This document shows, piece by piece, positions 8,367 through 16,492 of a stretch of DNA of 64,000 bases. A model generated the notes under the pieces. It did no database searches, had not been told where the DNA came from, and saw only the letters and a program-made list of their open reading frames with translations. How positions within the stretch are numbered: the first letter of the stretch is position 1; the number at the start of each line of letters is the position of its first letter. Origin of the DNA: Rhizobium bangladeshense (GTDB lineage: Bacteria > Pseudomonadota > Alphaproteobacteria > Rhizobiales > Rhizobiaceae); the NCBI RefSeq assembly GCF_001662075.1, contig NZ_LYPL01000015.1, positions 105,629 through 169,628 of the forward strand, read 5' to 3'. Made by a program: the position numbers and the translations under genes.

Positions 8367-8768
8367 TCATTTCGTCAGGTGCCCGGATCGGACGCGTTCT
8401 CCGGCGGAGTGTCCGTGCGATCCGAAGATATCGGCGAGCGTATCGAGCATCGTCCTCGCCGCGGCGGACTGAAGGGAATAATAGATCGTCTGAGCAACTC
8501 TTCGCGTCTGCACGAGTCCGTGTTCTCGAAGAATTGCCAGATGCTGCGAAGTCGACGATTGGCTCAATCCCACTTCATCGGCCAGGTCGGTCACCGACAC
8601 TTCTCCCTCGGTCAACAGATGCAGAATGTGCAGTCGTTTGGCGTTCCCCATGGCCGACAAGAAGGCTGCTTCGCTGTCGAAGGCGTTGGTTTCAGGGGAA
8701 GGCGTGGCTGACGATCGATTGTTCAGGCGTGATCTCCTCGCAAAATTCAAAGCTGGGCATGAGGTCAT
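8367..8768 (-). CDS. ArsR/SmtB family regulator, NolR-like
   Basis: A 133-residue winged-helix repressor. The ATG at 8768 gives a normal ArsR length; a longer open frame runs upstream but looks non-coding. The DNA-binding helix region reads VSVTDLADEVGLSQSSTSQHLAILREHGLV, then TRRVAQTIYYSL as the wing. AAFLSAMGNAKRLHILHLL and the C-terminal LADIFG resemble NolR, the rhizobial regulator of nodulation and stress genes. The metal-binding ELCVCDL motif of ArsR/SmtB is absent; the only cysteine is near the N-terminus (residue 4), so metal sensing is unlikely. Its probable targets are the nitroreductase and FMN reductase genes downstream and itself. Confidence 0.82.
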   Translation of the reverse strand: MTSCPALNFARRSRLNNRSSATPSPETNAFDSEAAFLSAMGNAKRLHILHLLTEGEVSVTDLADEVGLSQSSTSQHLAILREHGLVQTRRVAQTIYYSLQSAAARTMLDTLADIFGSHGHSAGERVRSGHLTK

Positions 8769-8937
8769 ATCCCTGAGCTTTAATTTAGAGATAACGCATG
8801 GGTGCGAAGCCGAAACCCACTGTCGGCGCCGCGTCGTCTTTTTTAACGCGAATCGGATACGGGGCGCATTAAATGGACAGGCGGATCGTGTGGTAGGCCG
8901 GTATTCGTCGTCATTGGAAAGCATCAGGTAAAAGAGG

Positions 8938-9630
8938 CTAACGCGCGCCCGCCTGACGCATTTGTGCCGGCAACGTTTCCCAGGCCCGGATCAGTTCGCC
9001 GATCGAGGCGGCCTCCATCTTGTGCATGACGTTGCTGCGATGCAGCTTCACCGTCACTTCGCTGATGCCAAGGTCGAAAGCGATCTGCTTGTTGAGACGT
9101 CCGCGCGCCACTTCGTGCAGAACTTCGCGCTCGCGCTGCGTCAGCGTCTCCAAACGCTTGATATTGCGCTTGGCGATCGCCGCTTCCGCCCGTCGTTCGC
9201 CGTCCATTGAAATGGCGGCGGTCACGGCATCAAGCAGCGTTTGATCCCGCGCCGGCTTCGTGAGGAAATCCACGGCGCCAGCTTTCATCGCCTGGACGGT
9301 CATTGGGATATCGCCATGACCGGTCAGGAAGATGATCGGCTTGGCAATGCCGTTCTCGGCCAGGTGGCTCTGAAGGTGGAGACCGCTTGCTCCCGGCATG
9401 CGCACATCGAGGATCAGGCAGCCGGGTCTGTCCAATATATCCGCGTCGAGCAGTTCGCGGGTCGAAGCAAAGCTGACCGGCTGAAAACCGGCCGACAGGA
9501 TCAGCTCCGACAGCGCCTCGCGAATGGAGGCGTCGTCGTCCACGATCATGACGAGCGGCTGATCCTCTTCACATCCGCGCTGCGCTGATAAAGATGCCGA
9601 TCTACGAACGAACGGCTGGTCAACTCTCAT
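8938..9630 (-). CDS. FixJ-family two-component response regulator
   Basis: A 230-residue regulator: receiver domain (about residues 25-140; acidic pocket DDD, phosphoacceptor in LILDVRMPGASG, conserved FLTKP lysine) and a C-terminal LuxR-type helix-turn-helix (LTQREREVLHEVARGRLNKQ ending HKMEAAS). ATG 9630 has GGAGGG 5 nt upstream and starts 1 nt after the stop of the preceding receiver gene, indicating coupled translation. Last gene of a four-gene signalling operon with the kinase at 10650-14399. Confidence 0.92.
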   Translation of the reverse strand: MRVDQPFVRRSASLSAQRGCEEDQPLVMIVDDDASIREALSELILSAGFQPVSFASTRELLDADILDRPGCLILDVRMPGASGLHLQSHLAENGIAKPIIFLTGHGDIPMTVQAMKAGAVDFLTKPARDQTLLDAVTAAISMDGERRAEAAIAKRNIKRLETLTQREREVLHEVARGRLNKQIAFDLGISEVTVKLHRSNVMHKMEAASIGELIRAWETLPAQMRQAGAR

Positions 9631-9631
9631 G

Positions 9632-10009
9632 TCACCCTCCATCTCTCGATGTGTGCAAGGCATTGGCGATGGCCGCGATCAGGGCCTGGGCATCGAATGG
9701 CTTGCGGAAGAAGCCGCTGGCGCCTTGAGCGCGGCCCTGATCCGCGATCTCGTGGCGGCCCGTGATCAGGAACACCGGCAACTCGGGACGCGATTTTTTC
9801 ACCAGGTCACGAAGCTCGAAGCCGTCGATGCCAGGCATTCCAATATCTGTGATGAGCAGATCCAGGTCCGACAGCCCGTTGACGAGCAGCGAGCCCGCCG
9901 ACGAGAAGCCGCGGGCGACATACCCCGCCGATTCCAGAAGGTCGCTCATCGATTCCAGCAGTCTTGGATCGTCATCGACAATTGCCACGACATGTCTTGT
10001 CTTGTTCAT
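9632..10009 (-). CDS. Single-domain response regulator (receiver only)
   Basis: A 125-residue CheY-like receiver with no output domain. The acidic pair is in IVDDDP, the phosphoacceptor in LLITDIGMPGIDG, the switch residue in FLITGRH and the lysine in FRKPF. ATG 10009 is preferred because GGGAGGG lies about 8 nt upstream; a TTG at 10015 is possible. It lies between two FixJ-type regulators in the kinase operon. Such stand-alone receivers often act as phosphate sinks or adaptors, which is inference here. Confidence 0.9.
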   Translation of the reverse strand: MNKTRHVVAIVDDDPRLLESMSDLLESAGYVARGFSSAGSLLVNGLSDLDLLITDIGMPGIDGFELRDLVKKSRPELPVFLITGRHEIADQGRAQGASGFFRKPFDAQALIAAIANALHTSRDGG

Positions 10010-10011
10010 GT

Positions 10012-10653
10012 TCAATTCCCTCCCACCCGGCGCGAGTGGGTTATCGGTATTTCCAGTTTCTCGGCGATGCGCACGAGGTCGGCGAGCGATGCCGCCGCCA
10101 TCTTCTGCATCACGTTTCTTCTGTGGATCTGCAGCGTGACTTCGCTGATCCCCAGTTCTGCCGCCGCCTGCTTGTTGAGAAGGCCGCTGACGACGAGCGG
10201 CAGCACCTCGCGTTCGCGCGGCGTCAGGTCGAGATAGTGTCGTTTCAGCATGTCGAGCTCGGCGCGTCCCGATCGCTTTTCCCGATCCTCGGCGAGTGCC
10301 GCATGAATTGCCTTCAAGAGGTCAGCGTCACTGAAAGGTTTGGTCAGAAAATCCACTGCGCCATGCTTGATCGCGCGCACGGAGGAGGGAATGTCGCCAT
10401 GGCCGGTGATGAAGACGATCGGCGGATGGTCCCTGTCGGCGATCTGCCTCTGCAGATCGAGGCCGTTGATGTCGGGCAGCTCGATATCGAGGATGAGGCA
10501 GGCGGGCACATCGGGTTTGTCCGCTCTCACATAGTCGCCGGCCGATTCAAAGGCAACGGCGCGCATGCCGTGCGAGTCCAGCAGCTCGCCGAGCGCTTCG
10601 CGGATGCGTTCATCGTCATCGACGATAAAGACGATATGGTCATCGGCCGTCAT
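10012..10653 (-). CDS. FixJ-family two-component response regulator
   Basis: A 213-residue regulator with receiver (phosphoacceptor in CLILDIELPDINGLDLQ; FLTKPF lysine) and LuxR-type helix-turn-helix (LTPREREVLPLVVSGLLNKQ, then EVTLQIHRRNVMQKM). Its ATG overlaps the stop codon of the kinase gene by 4 nt (ATGA), so it is the most direct cognate partner of that kinase. The two FixJ-like proteins in this operon differ in their recognition helices, so they may bind different promoters. Confidence 0.92.
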   Translation of the reverse strand: MTADDHIVFIVDDDERIREALGELLDSHGMRAVAFESAGDYVRADKPDVPACLILDIELPDINGLDLQRQIADRDHPPIVFITGHGDIPSSVRAIKHGAVDFLTKPFSDADLLKAIHAALAEDREKRSGRAELDMLKRHYLDLTPREREVLPLVVSGLLNKQAAAELGISEVTLQIHRRNVMQKMAAASLADLVRIAEKLEIPITHSRRVGGN

Positions 10654-13600
10654 GGCGCCGCCTTCGTTTCTATCGGCAAGGTGAAGATCAACGTTGCTCC
10701 GTGCGGATTGTTCTTCTCTGCCCACAATTGTCCGCCATGCAGCTCGACGATTGAGCGGCAGATCGCCAGACCCATGCCCATGCCGTGTTCCTTAGTCGTG
10801 AAGAAGGGGTCGAATATCTTCTCGGGAAACTCTATGCCCTGGCCGCGATCGCTGATCTCGGTCTGCAGCAGGTTGCCGACCTGATGGGCGCGGATTCCGA
10901 CAATCCTGTCGTCTGCCGTGGCATCCATTGCCTCGATGCCGTTGCGGATAAGATTGATGAGAACCTGCTGGATCTGGATACGGTCGATCGCAATGAATGG
11001 TAGGTTGGGATCGACCGCGAGGTCGATACGGGCGCGGCGACGCCACGCCTCGTCGGCCATGAGGTTGCGTGCTTCTTCGATGACGCCGGAGAGCGTCGTC
11101 TGGATCTTCCTGTCTGCGGATTGTTTGAACAGGGCGCGGATGCGGCTGACGACATCGGCGGCCGAATTGGCGTCGCGGATGATGCGCTCGACCGTCCGCT
11201 GCGCCCGCTCCATATTCGGGGGGTCGGCCATCAGCCAGCGCTGGCAGGCGTGCGAGTTCGCGACGACGGCTGCCAGCGGCTGGTTCACCTCGTGGGCGAT
11301 CGAGGCCGAAAGCTCAGCAAGGCTCGCCACCTGGCTCGCCCGCGCAAGGCCCTCTCGAGCCTGACGCAGATCTTCCTCCGCCCGAACTTCAGCGTCGATA
11401 TCGAGGCAGATGACATTCCATTGGACGATCACGCCTTCGGCATTGCGCATCGGCGCAGCGCGTGTCTCGACCCAGCGATATTCGCCATCGAACCGCCGCA
11501 AACGATGCCTGCGCGCATAGGGCTCGCCGGTGCGCAATGAACGGGCATAGTCCAATTTGACGCTCGCCACGTCGTCGGGATGAACGCCGGCGTCGAGCGT
11601 GCCGTCCAACCGGGTCTTTCCCTTGCCGTCCAGTTCTTCCAGCTTATAACCGAGGAAGTCGCGCAGCTGGGGGTTGCGGTATACCGGTTCTCCGTCGGGA
11701 GCCGCGCAATCGATCATTGCCGGCAGGGTTTCGACGATCTGCCAGAGCGAACGCTCCCTCTCGCGCAACTCCTCTTCGATGCGCAATTGATCGTCGATGT
11801 CATGCGTCAGGCCATACCACTGAATGATCCGCCCGCTCTCGTCCCTGAGCGGCTCGGCGCTGCCTTTGACCCAGCGATAGACGCCATCGGCGCGCCGCAG
11901 GCGATACTGCTTCGAGAAACGCTCGCCGGTGGCGAAGGAATGCTTCAGCGCCTCGGAAAGGCTCTCCGCGTCTTCGGGATGGATGGCGGCTTCTATTATG
12001 GCGGACAGCCGGTTCATGCCGGGCTTTTCTGTGTCTGCAATGTCCGGGCCGAGAAAATTGATCAGCCGCTTGTTGAAGAAAGTCGGCTCGCCATCCGCAT
12101 TCAAGCGCCAGAGAAGGCTGGGGACGATGTCGACGAGCTGCGACAACTCCCGTTCCCGCTCGCGTAGGGCCTGTTGCGCACGTACTTCGTCATCAATATC
12201 GATCGCAGCGGCATACCACTGCACGATCGTTCCATTTTGATCCCGCAAGGGCTCTGCGCGCCCCTCCATCCACCGATACGCGCCGTCTGCGTGGCGCCGG
12301 CGATACTTTATCGTATAGGGCTCGCCGGTCGCGAGCGCACGAGCGAGCACCTCGCGCATGCGAGGTCCATCATCGGGATGCACGGTTGCTCCGATGATCA
12401 CCGCCAAACGGCTGAGATCGCGTTTATCCCAGGCTGCGACATCATTCATCCCGATGGATTGCAGGGTGCGCCTGCTGAAGAAGGTTGGCTCGCCATTGGG
12501 CGCCATGCGGGCAATGTGAACCGGAACCATGTCGACGAGCTGTAAGAGTTCGCGCTCGCTGTCACGCAATGCCTCCAGCGCACGCACCTCTTCGTCGACA
12601 TCGAGGGAAACGCCGTACCACTGCACGACCGTTCCGTCATCGTCGCGTCGCGGCTCCACTCTGCATTCGGCCCAGCGGTAGACGCCATCCTTCTCGCGCC
12701 AGCGGAACCGCATCGCAGTGCCGCTGCCGCTTTCAAAACAATTTTGCAGCGTGCGTGCGACGTCGGACGCATCCTCGGGGTGGATCAGCTGCTGCAGCAG
12801 CTCTTCGATGCGTGGCTCGCTGAGAGCGTCGAAATCGGCGATGACGGCCCGGAAATGGTCCTGGTACCGCTTGTTGAAATAGGTCGCTCCGCCCGTAGGC
12901 TCCACGCTCCACACGCGGACCGGAACGGCATCGATCATCTGCTGCAGCTGCCGCTCGCTTTGTCTGAGTGCCTCTTCGGCGCGGACCTGATCGTCGATGT
13001 CGTGGCAAAGCCCATACCACTGGAGGATATTGCCCGCCTGATCCCGCAGCGGCTCGGCGCGGCTCGACATCCATCGATAAGCGCCGTCGGCGCGGCGCAG
13101 CCGATAGCGCATGGCGAAGACCTCGCCGGTGACGAGGCAATGGTCGAGCGCTGTCTTGAATTCGCCTGCATCATCGGGATGAACGATGGCTCGAAGGACC
13201 GCTTCCAGCCGGCTCATATCCGGCTTGTCAGAATCCGCCACGTCGAGGCCGAGGAAATCGACCATGCGCTTGTTGAAGAAGGTCGGCTCGCCCTCGGGCG
13301 TCAGTCGCCAGACGTGGCTCGGCACCATGTCCACGAGTTGCGAGAGCTCCCGTTCCCGTTCGCGCAAGGCGTCCACACTTTGTCGCAACGAAATCCCTGC
13401 CAGTTGATGCTGGCGGGATATGGCGGCGACGATGAGGGCCGAAAACGCCGAGATGGCCAGAAAAAGCTGCAGCATGACCTGCTTGTGTTTCTGGGATTCC
13501 GGACCGCCCGCGAATTGACCGGCGCCCGCTATCGTGAAGATCGCCGTAATCAGTGCCAGCAGCACGAGCGATACCGCCGCTCCCTTGAATTCGAAGCGGA

Positions 13601-14399
13601 CCGCGGCCCAGAGAAGAGGCGGCATGATGATATAGGCGAAGGGAAGGTAGCCGCTCAGCGAAAGCGCGGCGACGCCGAGAAAGATCAGCGCCAGGACGGC
13701 TGCTTCCACCCATTGCCCGGTCGATAGCTGGGTCTTACCGCGCCAGCTGTGGAAGAGAACCAGCGCCAGCGGCGCCACGATCAGGACACCGGTGGCGTCT
13801 CCAATCCACCATAAAGGCCAGGCCGTCAGGAAGGATTGCGACTGGATGCTGAACCAGGCAAGTGTGGCGCTTCCGATGGTCGCGCTGACGGCCGGCGCAA
13901 TTCCGGCGCTGATGACGACGAATGCAACAACTTCCTGCAGGGTTTCGAGCCGGATCGGGGGCTTTAAAGTCCGGTTGACGAGCCATGCCGCGACGACCGC
14001 TTCGAGAGCGTTGCCGACATAGATCAGGAAGGCCGCAGCTTGCGGACTATGGAACCACAGGACATTGCTGAACATCTCGCCCAGACAGCCTGCCAGTATC
14101 CACCACGGCCAGCTGGGCCGGGAGGCGAGGATGAGGGTGGCGATGAAAAGCCCGCCCGGAGGCCAGATGGAAATGCCGGTTCCCGGCACGATCGCGAGCG
14201 ACTGGGCGAAGCCGCAGGCGAGCACATAGGTGAGGAAGAAAAGCGTCAGACGCAGGAATGGCGGGCGGTGCGACCAGACCCTCTCCATCAACCGCTCCGG
14301 CCGGACAGGCAAAGCCGGCGGGGCGTCAGTGTTTCCTACAGTAGTTGTTTTCCATTTCGGGGCCGGCGCGCTCATAGTGGAACCGTAGTCCTGGTGCAT
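10650..14399 (-). CDS. Membrane sensor histidine kinase: MASE1 plus five tandem PAS domains
   Basis: A very large kinase of about 1249 residues. The N-terminal third (about 50-325) is a MASE1-like multi-pass membrane sensor, including PGTGISIWPPGGLFIATLIL. Five PAS/PAC repeats then follow with a period of about 133 residues, starting near 346, 479, 611, 746 and 879; each begins with an RERERELSQLVD-like linker and ends with an RAEPLRDxxGxIxQWYG-type PAC strand. The fifth is most divergent. The transmitter has the H-box SIAHEVNQPLAA (about 1034), an N-box region VLINLIRNGIEAMD, and G-boxes DRGQGI and GMGMGLAICRSIVELHGG. ATG 14399 or 14375 are both possible starts; neither has a strong ribosome site. 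It is transcribed with three response regulators downstream. The signal is unknown. Confidence 0.92.
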   Translation of the reverse strand: MHQDYGSTMSAPAPKWKTTTVGNTDAPPALPVRPERLMERVWSHRPPFLRLTLFFLTYVLACGFAQSLAIVPGTGISIWPPGGLFIATLILASRPSWPWWILAGCLGEMFSNVLWFHSPQAAAFLIYVGNALEAVVAAWLVNRTLKPPIRLETLQEVVAFVVISAGIAPAVSATIGSATLAWFSIQSQSFLTAWPLWWIGDATGVLIVAPLALVLFHSWRGKTQLSTGQWVEAAVLALIFLGVAALSLSGYLPFAYIIMPPLLWAAVRFEFKGAAVSLVLLALITAIFTIAGAGQFAGGPESQKHKQVMLQLFLAISAFSALIVAAISRQHQLAGISLRQSVDALRERERELSQLVDMVPSHVWRLTPEGEPTFFNKRMVDFLGLDVADSDKPDMSRLEAVLRAIVHPDDAGEFKTALDHCLVTGEVFAMRYRLRRADGAYRWMSSRAEPLRDQAGNILQWYGLCHDIDDQVRAEEALRQSERQLQQMIDAVPVRVWSVEPTGGATYFNKRYQDHFRAVIADFDALSEPRIEELLQQLIHPEDASDVARTLQNCFESGSGTAMRFRWREKDGVYRWAECRVEPRRDDDGTVVQWYGVSLDVDEEVRALEALRDSERELLQLVDMVPVHIARMAPNGEPTFFSRRTLQSIGMNDVAAWDKRDLSRLAVIIGATVHPDDGPRMREVLARALATGEPYTIKYRRRHADGAYRWMEGRAEPLRDQNGTIVQWYAAAIDIDDEVRAQQALRERERELSQLVDIVPSLLWRLNADGEPTFFNKRLINFLGPDIADTEKPGMNRLSAIIEAAIHPEDAESLSEALKHSFATGERFSKQYRLRRADGVYRWVKGSAEPLRDESGRIIQWYGLTHDIDDQLRIEEELRERERSLWQIVETLPAMIDCAAPDGEPVYRNPQLRDFLGYKLEELDGKGKTRLDGTLDAGVHPDDVASVKLDYARSLRTGEPYARRHRLRRFDGEYRWVETRAAPMRNAEGVIVQWNVICLDIDAEVRAEEDLRQAREGLARASQVASLAELSASIAHEVNQPLAAVVANSHACQRWLMADPPNMERAQRTVERIIRDANSAADVVSRIRALFKQSADRKIQTTLSGVIEEARNLMADEAWRRRARIDLAVDPNLPFIAIDRIQIQQVLINLIRNGIEAMDATADDRIVGIRAHQVGNLLQTEISDRGQGIEFPEKIFDPFFTTKEHGMGMGLAICRSIVELHGGQLWAEKNNPHGATLIFTLPIETKAAP

Positions 14400-14625
14400 C
14401 ACAACCGCAACTCATGGAAACCCATACATTGCGCGGGTATGTAGCTGGATTTCGCGGCCGCTGGCGGGCTTCTCAATCTTTCCGATCAGACATCCTAGAC
14501 CTTGGGTTGGCTGCGCTATGCCCTGCGTCTCGGATGTCCGACCTCGAGTATGATGGAAGGCGTCCGGCGTTCCGGTCATTCTCCGTCCGCGCGAGCATAC
14601 AGGCGATGCAGCAGAGGAGGCTGAG

Positions 14626-15378
14626 ATGAAAATCATGGTAGCGGGAGCAAGCGGCCTCATCGGAACGCAACTGACGGCGGATCTACGGCGCTCGGGCCAC
14701 GACGTCACGGCCGCATCTCTGTCGCTCGGCATCGATACGGTGACCGGCAAGGGCCTCGAAGCGGCAATGACAGGCGCTGAGGTCGTCGTCGACGTGACCA
14801 ATGCTGCCTCCTTCGGCGACAATTCGGCGCTCGATTTCTTCAAGGCTTCGACGAAGAACCTGCTCGCGGCCGCGACGAAAACCGGCGTCCGGCACTATCT
14901 CGCGCTCTCCGTCGTGGGCACGCCGCGCCTTGTGGAAAGCGATTATTTCCGCGCCAAAGCGGTGCAGGAAAATCTCATCCGGGCTTCAACCCGGCTCTAC
15001 ACGATCCTCCGCTCGACGCAGTTCTACGAATTCATCAACGGCGTGATCGACACCGGCGCCGAAGGCAGCGTCTTCCGCTTGCCACCGGCCCCGATGAGGC
15101 CGGTCGCGGCTCGGGAAGTCGCGGCATTCCTGGCGGAACTGGCAACCGGAGATCCCTTGGGGCATATCATCGAGATCGGCGGCCCCGAACAGTTCGGCAT
15201 CGACGAAATCGCCCGGATCTATCTCGCCGCGAACGAAGACCAGCGGCAGGTGATAAGCGATCCTTCCACCCCGTATTTCGGGGTCGAACTGATGGGTGAT
15301 GTGTTGCTGCCGCATGTCGGCGCGCGCGTGGCGACCCAAAAGCTCTCCGACTGGCTCTATCGATCGATGGCGGCTTAG
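14626..15378 (+). CDS. NmrA-like NAD(P)-binding (atypical short-chain dehydrogenase) protein
   Basis: A 250-residue Rossmann-fold protein. The N-terminal MKIMVAGASGLIGTQL carries the GxxGxxG dinucleotide loop, with a VVVDVTNAAS strand after it and YFRAKAVQENLI, which holds the helix where classical enzymes have YxxxK. It is closest by appearance to NmrA/TMR-type atypical SDR proteins that act as redox sensors or oxidoreductases. A GAGGAGG-like ribosome site lies just upstream of ATG 14626. It is divergent from the sensor-kinase operon with 226 nt between them. No operon partner is evident because the next element is degraded. Confidence 0.82.
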   Translation: MKIMVAGASGLIGTQLTADLRRSGHDVTAASLSLGIDTVTGKGLEAAMTGAEVVVDVTNAASFGDNSALDFFKASTKNLLAAATKTGVRHYLALSVVGTPRLVESDYFRAKAVQENLIRASTRLYTILRSTQFYEFINGVIDTGAEGSVFRLPPAPMRPVAAREVAAFLAELATGDPLGHIIEIGGPEQFGIDEIARIYLAANEDQRQVISDPSTPYFGVELMGDVLLPHVGARVATQKLSDWLYRSMAA

Positions 15379-15454
15379 CGGCGAGCATGAGGCTCGAAAT
15401 TCCGCTGCTGAGGTGAGTACTTTCCAAGAGAAAGTATGACAAAGGCGCTTGAAT

Positions 15455-15689
15455 ATGGCCATGATCGTTAGCGCGAAAGGGCAGGTGACTATCCCCCAAA
15501 TCGGTGCGGGATATGCTCCGTATCGTCCCTGGCAGCAGGGTCGATTTTCACCGTGATACCGACGGCCGCGTCGTTCTCGTGCGCGCCGACGAGAAACGGC
15601 CGTCGAGCCGTTTGGAAGAGTTGCGCGGTCACGCTGGCAAAGGCCTTGATACCGATGCGATCATGGCTTTGATGCGCGGCGAAACATGA
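15455..15689 (+). pseudogene. AbrB/MazE/VapB-type antitoxin gene with a one-base frameshift
   Basis: The reading frame begins MAMIVSAKGQVTIP, the swapped-hairpin start of AbrB-type antitoxins, and then fails. If one C is removed from the run of five at 15493-15497, it continues as KSVRDMLRIVPGSRVDF and runs to TGA at 15687-15689, giving a normal-sized antitoxin of about 77 residues ending in DAIMALMRGET. The downstream part alone is open from 15504. This looks like a recent inactivating +1 insertion, or a sequencing error in a homopolymer. The usual toxin partner is truncated immediately downstream, which supports decay. Confidence 0.7.
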
Positions 15690-15703
15690 CGTTCATCGAT
15701 ACG
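15686..15703 (+). pseudogene. Possible 5' stub of a VapC PIN-domain toxin gene
   Basis: An ATG overlapping the antitoxin stop (ATGA) starts MTFIDT, which matches the opening strand and first catalytic Asp of PIN-domain toxins. After six codons the resemblance ends and unrelated sequence begins. The stub is too short to prove; the antitoxin-toxin overlap geometry is the main argument. Confidence 0.3.
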
Positions 15704-15714
15704 ATTGCGCATCC

Positions 15715-16215
15715 TTGGAACCCGTCGGGTCGATCGAGATGCGCAGCGTCACTTCGCCTTACGGTACGATCGAGGTCGAGACGAAGACATTCTCGAAGAA
15801 GGGCGACGACCTTGTCATCGATGACGAGGATTACCGTGCGGTACCGCCGTTCGAGGACGGCGCCACGCTCGACGGCGAATGGGTCTATACCTTCGCCTTG
15901 AGCGGCATGACCGCCACCTCCTCCGGCTCGGTCGCCACAAGCCGTACCCTGGCGCTGCACAGCAACGGCACTTTCGAACGCACCGGCTGGTCCGCCGCCT
16001 CGATGACCAATGAAATCGGCGGATCGCAAACCGGTGTCAGCACATCAGGCAATCGGCCCGGCGCCAGCGGACGCTACAGGCTTTCCGGCTATCGCCTCGA
16101 CCTGACCGATACGAGCGGCAAGACGGAAAGCTTGAGCGTTTTCGAACCGGACAAGGGTTCCGATGGGCTTCTGGTGATCAACGGTCAGAACTACCTGAAA
16201 GATGACGGGCAATAG
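15715..16215 (+). CDS. Hypothetical protein, likely C-terminal fragment
   Basis: An open frame of 166 codons with strong coding character (acidic, Gly/Ser/Thr-rich; GEWVYTFALSG, GASGRYRLSGYRLDLTD, LLVINGQNYLKDDGQ at the end). It appears to be a beta-rich repeat or lipocalin-like domain from a larger rhizobial protein. There is no convincing start codon or ribosome site; TTG 15715 is only the first possible one, and the frame stays open upstream into the toxin stub. I read it as the 3' end of a gene fused by rearrangement to the decayed toxin-antitoxin locus. Function unknown. Confidence 0.5.
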   Translation: MEPVGSIEMRSVTSPYGTIEVETKTFSKKGDDLVIDDEDYRAVPPFEDGATLDGEWVYTFALSGMTATSSGSVATSRTLALHSNGTFERTGWSAASMTNEIGGSQTGVSTSGNRPGASGRYRLSGYRLDLTDTSGKTESLSVFEPDKGSDGLLVINGQNYLKDDGQ

Positions 16216-16435
16216 TCGGCCGGGGGCCTTTCAGTCCTGGCGGCGGGCCTCGCGAAAATCGATGAATTTCATGTGCATAACGCGGGACGTCGGCCTTGCC
16301 TTCCAGCGCCTCGGCTTCTGCGAATCACCCGCCGATTTGTCCGCGCAACCATTGGATTTCCGGCCCGGTTTCGCGCGCCTCAACGCGCGTTTTGGTTAAG
16401 CATTTGTAATTCGGTCACGAATCGCGGCATATAGT

Positions 16436-16476
16436 AACTGCGCAACTGAAGCGCTTTCGTTCAAAATTGCGCAGTT
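16436..16476. promoter_or_regulatory. Inverted repeat upstream of repA, candidate RepA/RepB operator
   Basis: The arms AACTGCGCAA (16436-16445) and TTGCGCAGTT (16467-16476) are a perfect 10-bp inverted repeat, with a smaller imperfect dyad around AGCGCT between them. It ends 16 nt before the repA ATG. repABC operons are autorepressed by RepA with RepB through operators in this location. The assignment is positional. Confidence 0.5.
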
Positions 16477-16492
16477 GCCTGGGAAAACGATC

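Noticed and set aside
16202..16399. Small open frame between the orphan fragment and repA
   Set aside because: No homology, no ribosome site, and it covers the expected repA promoter region.
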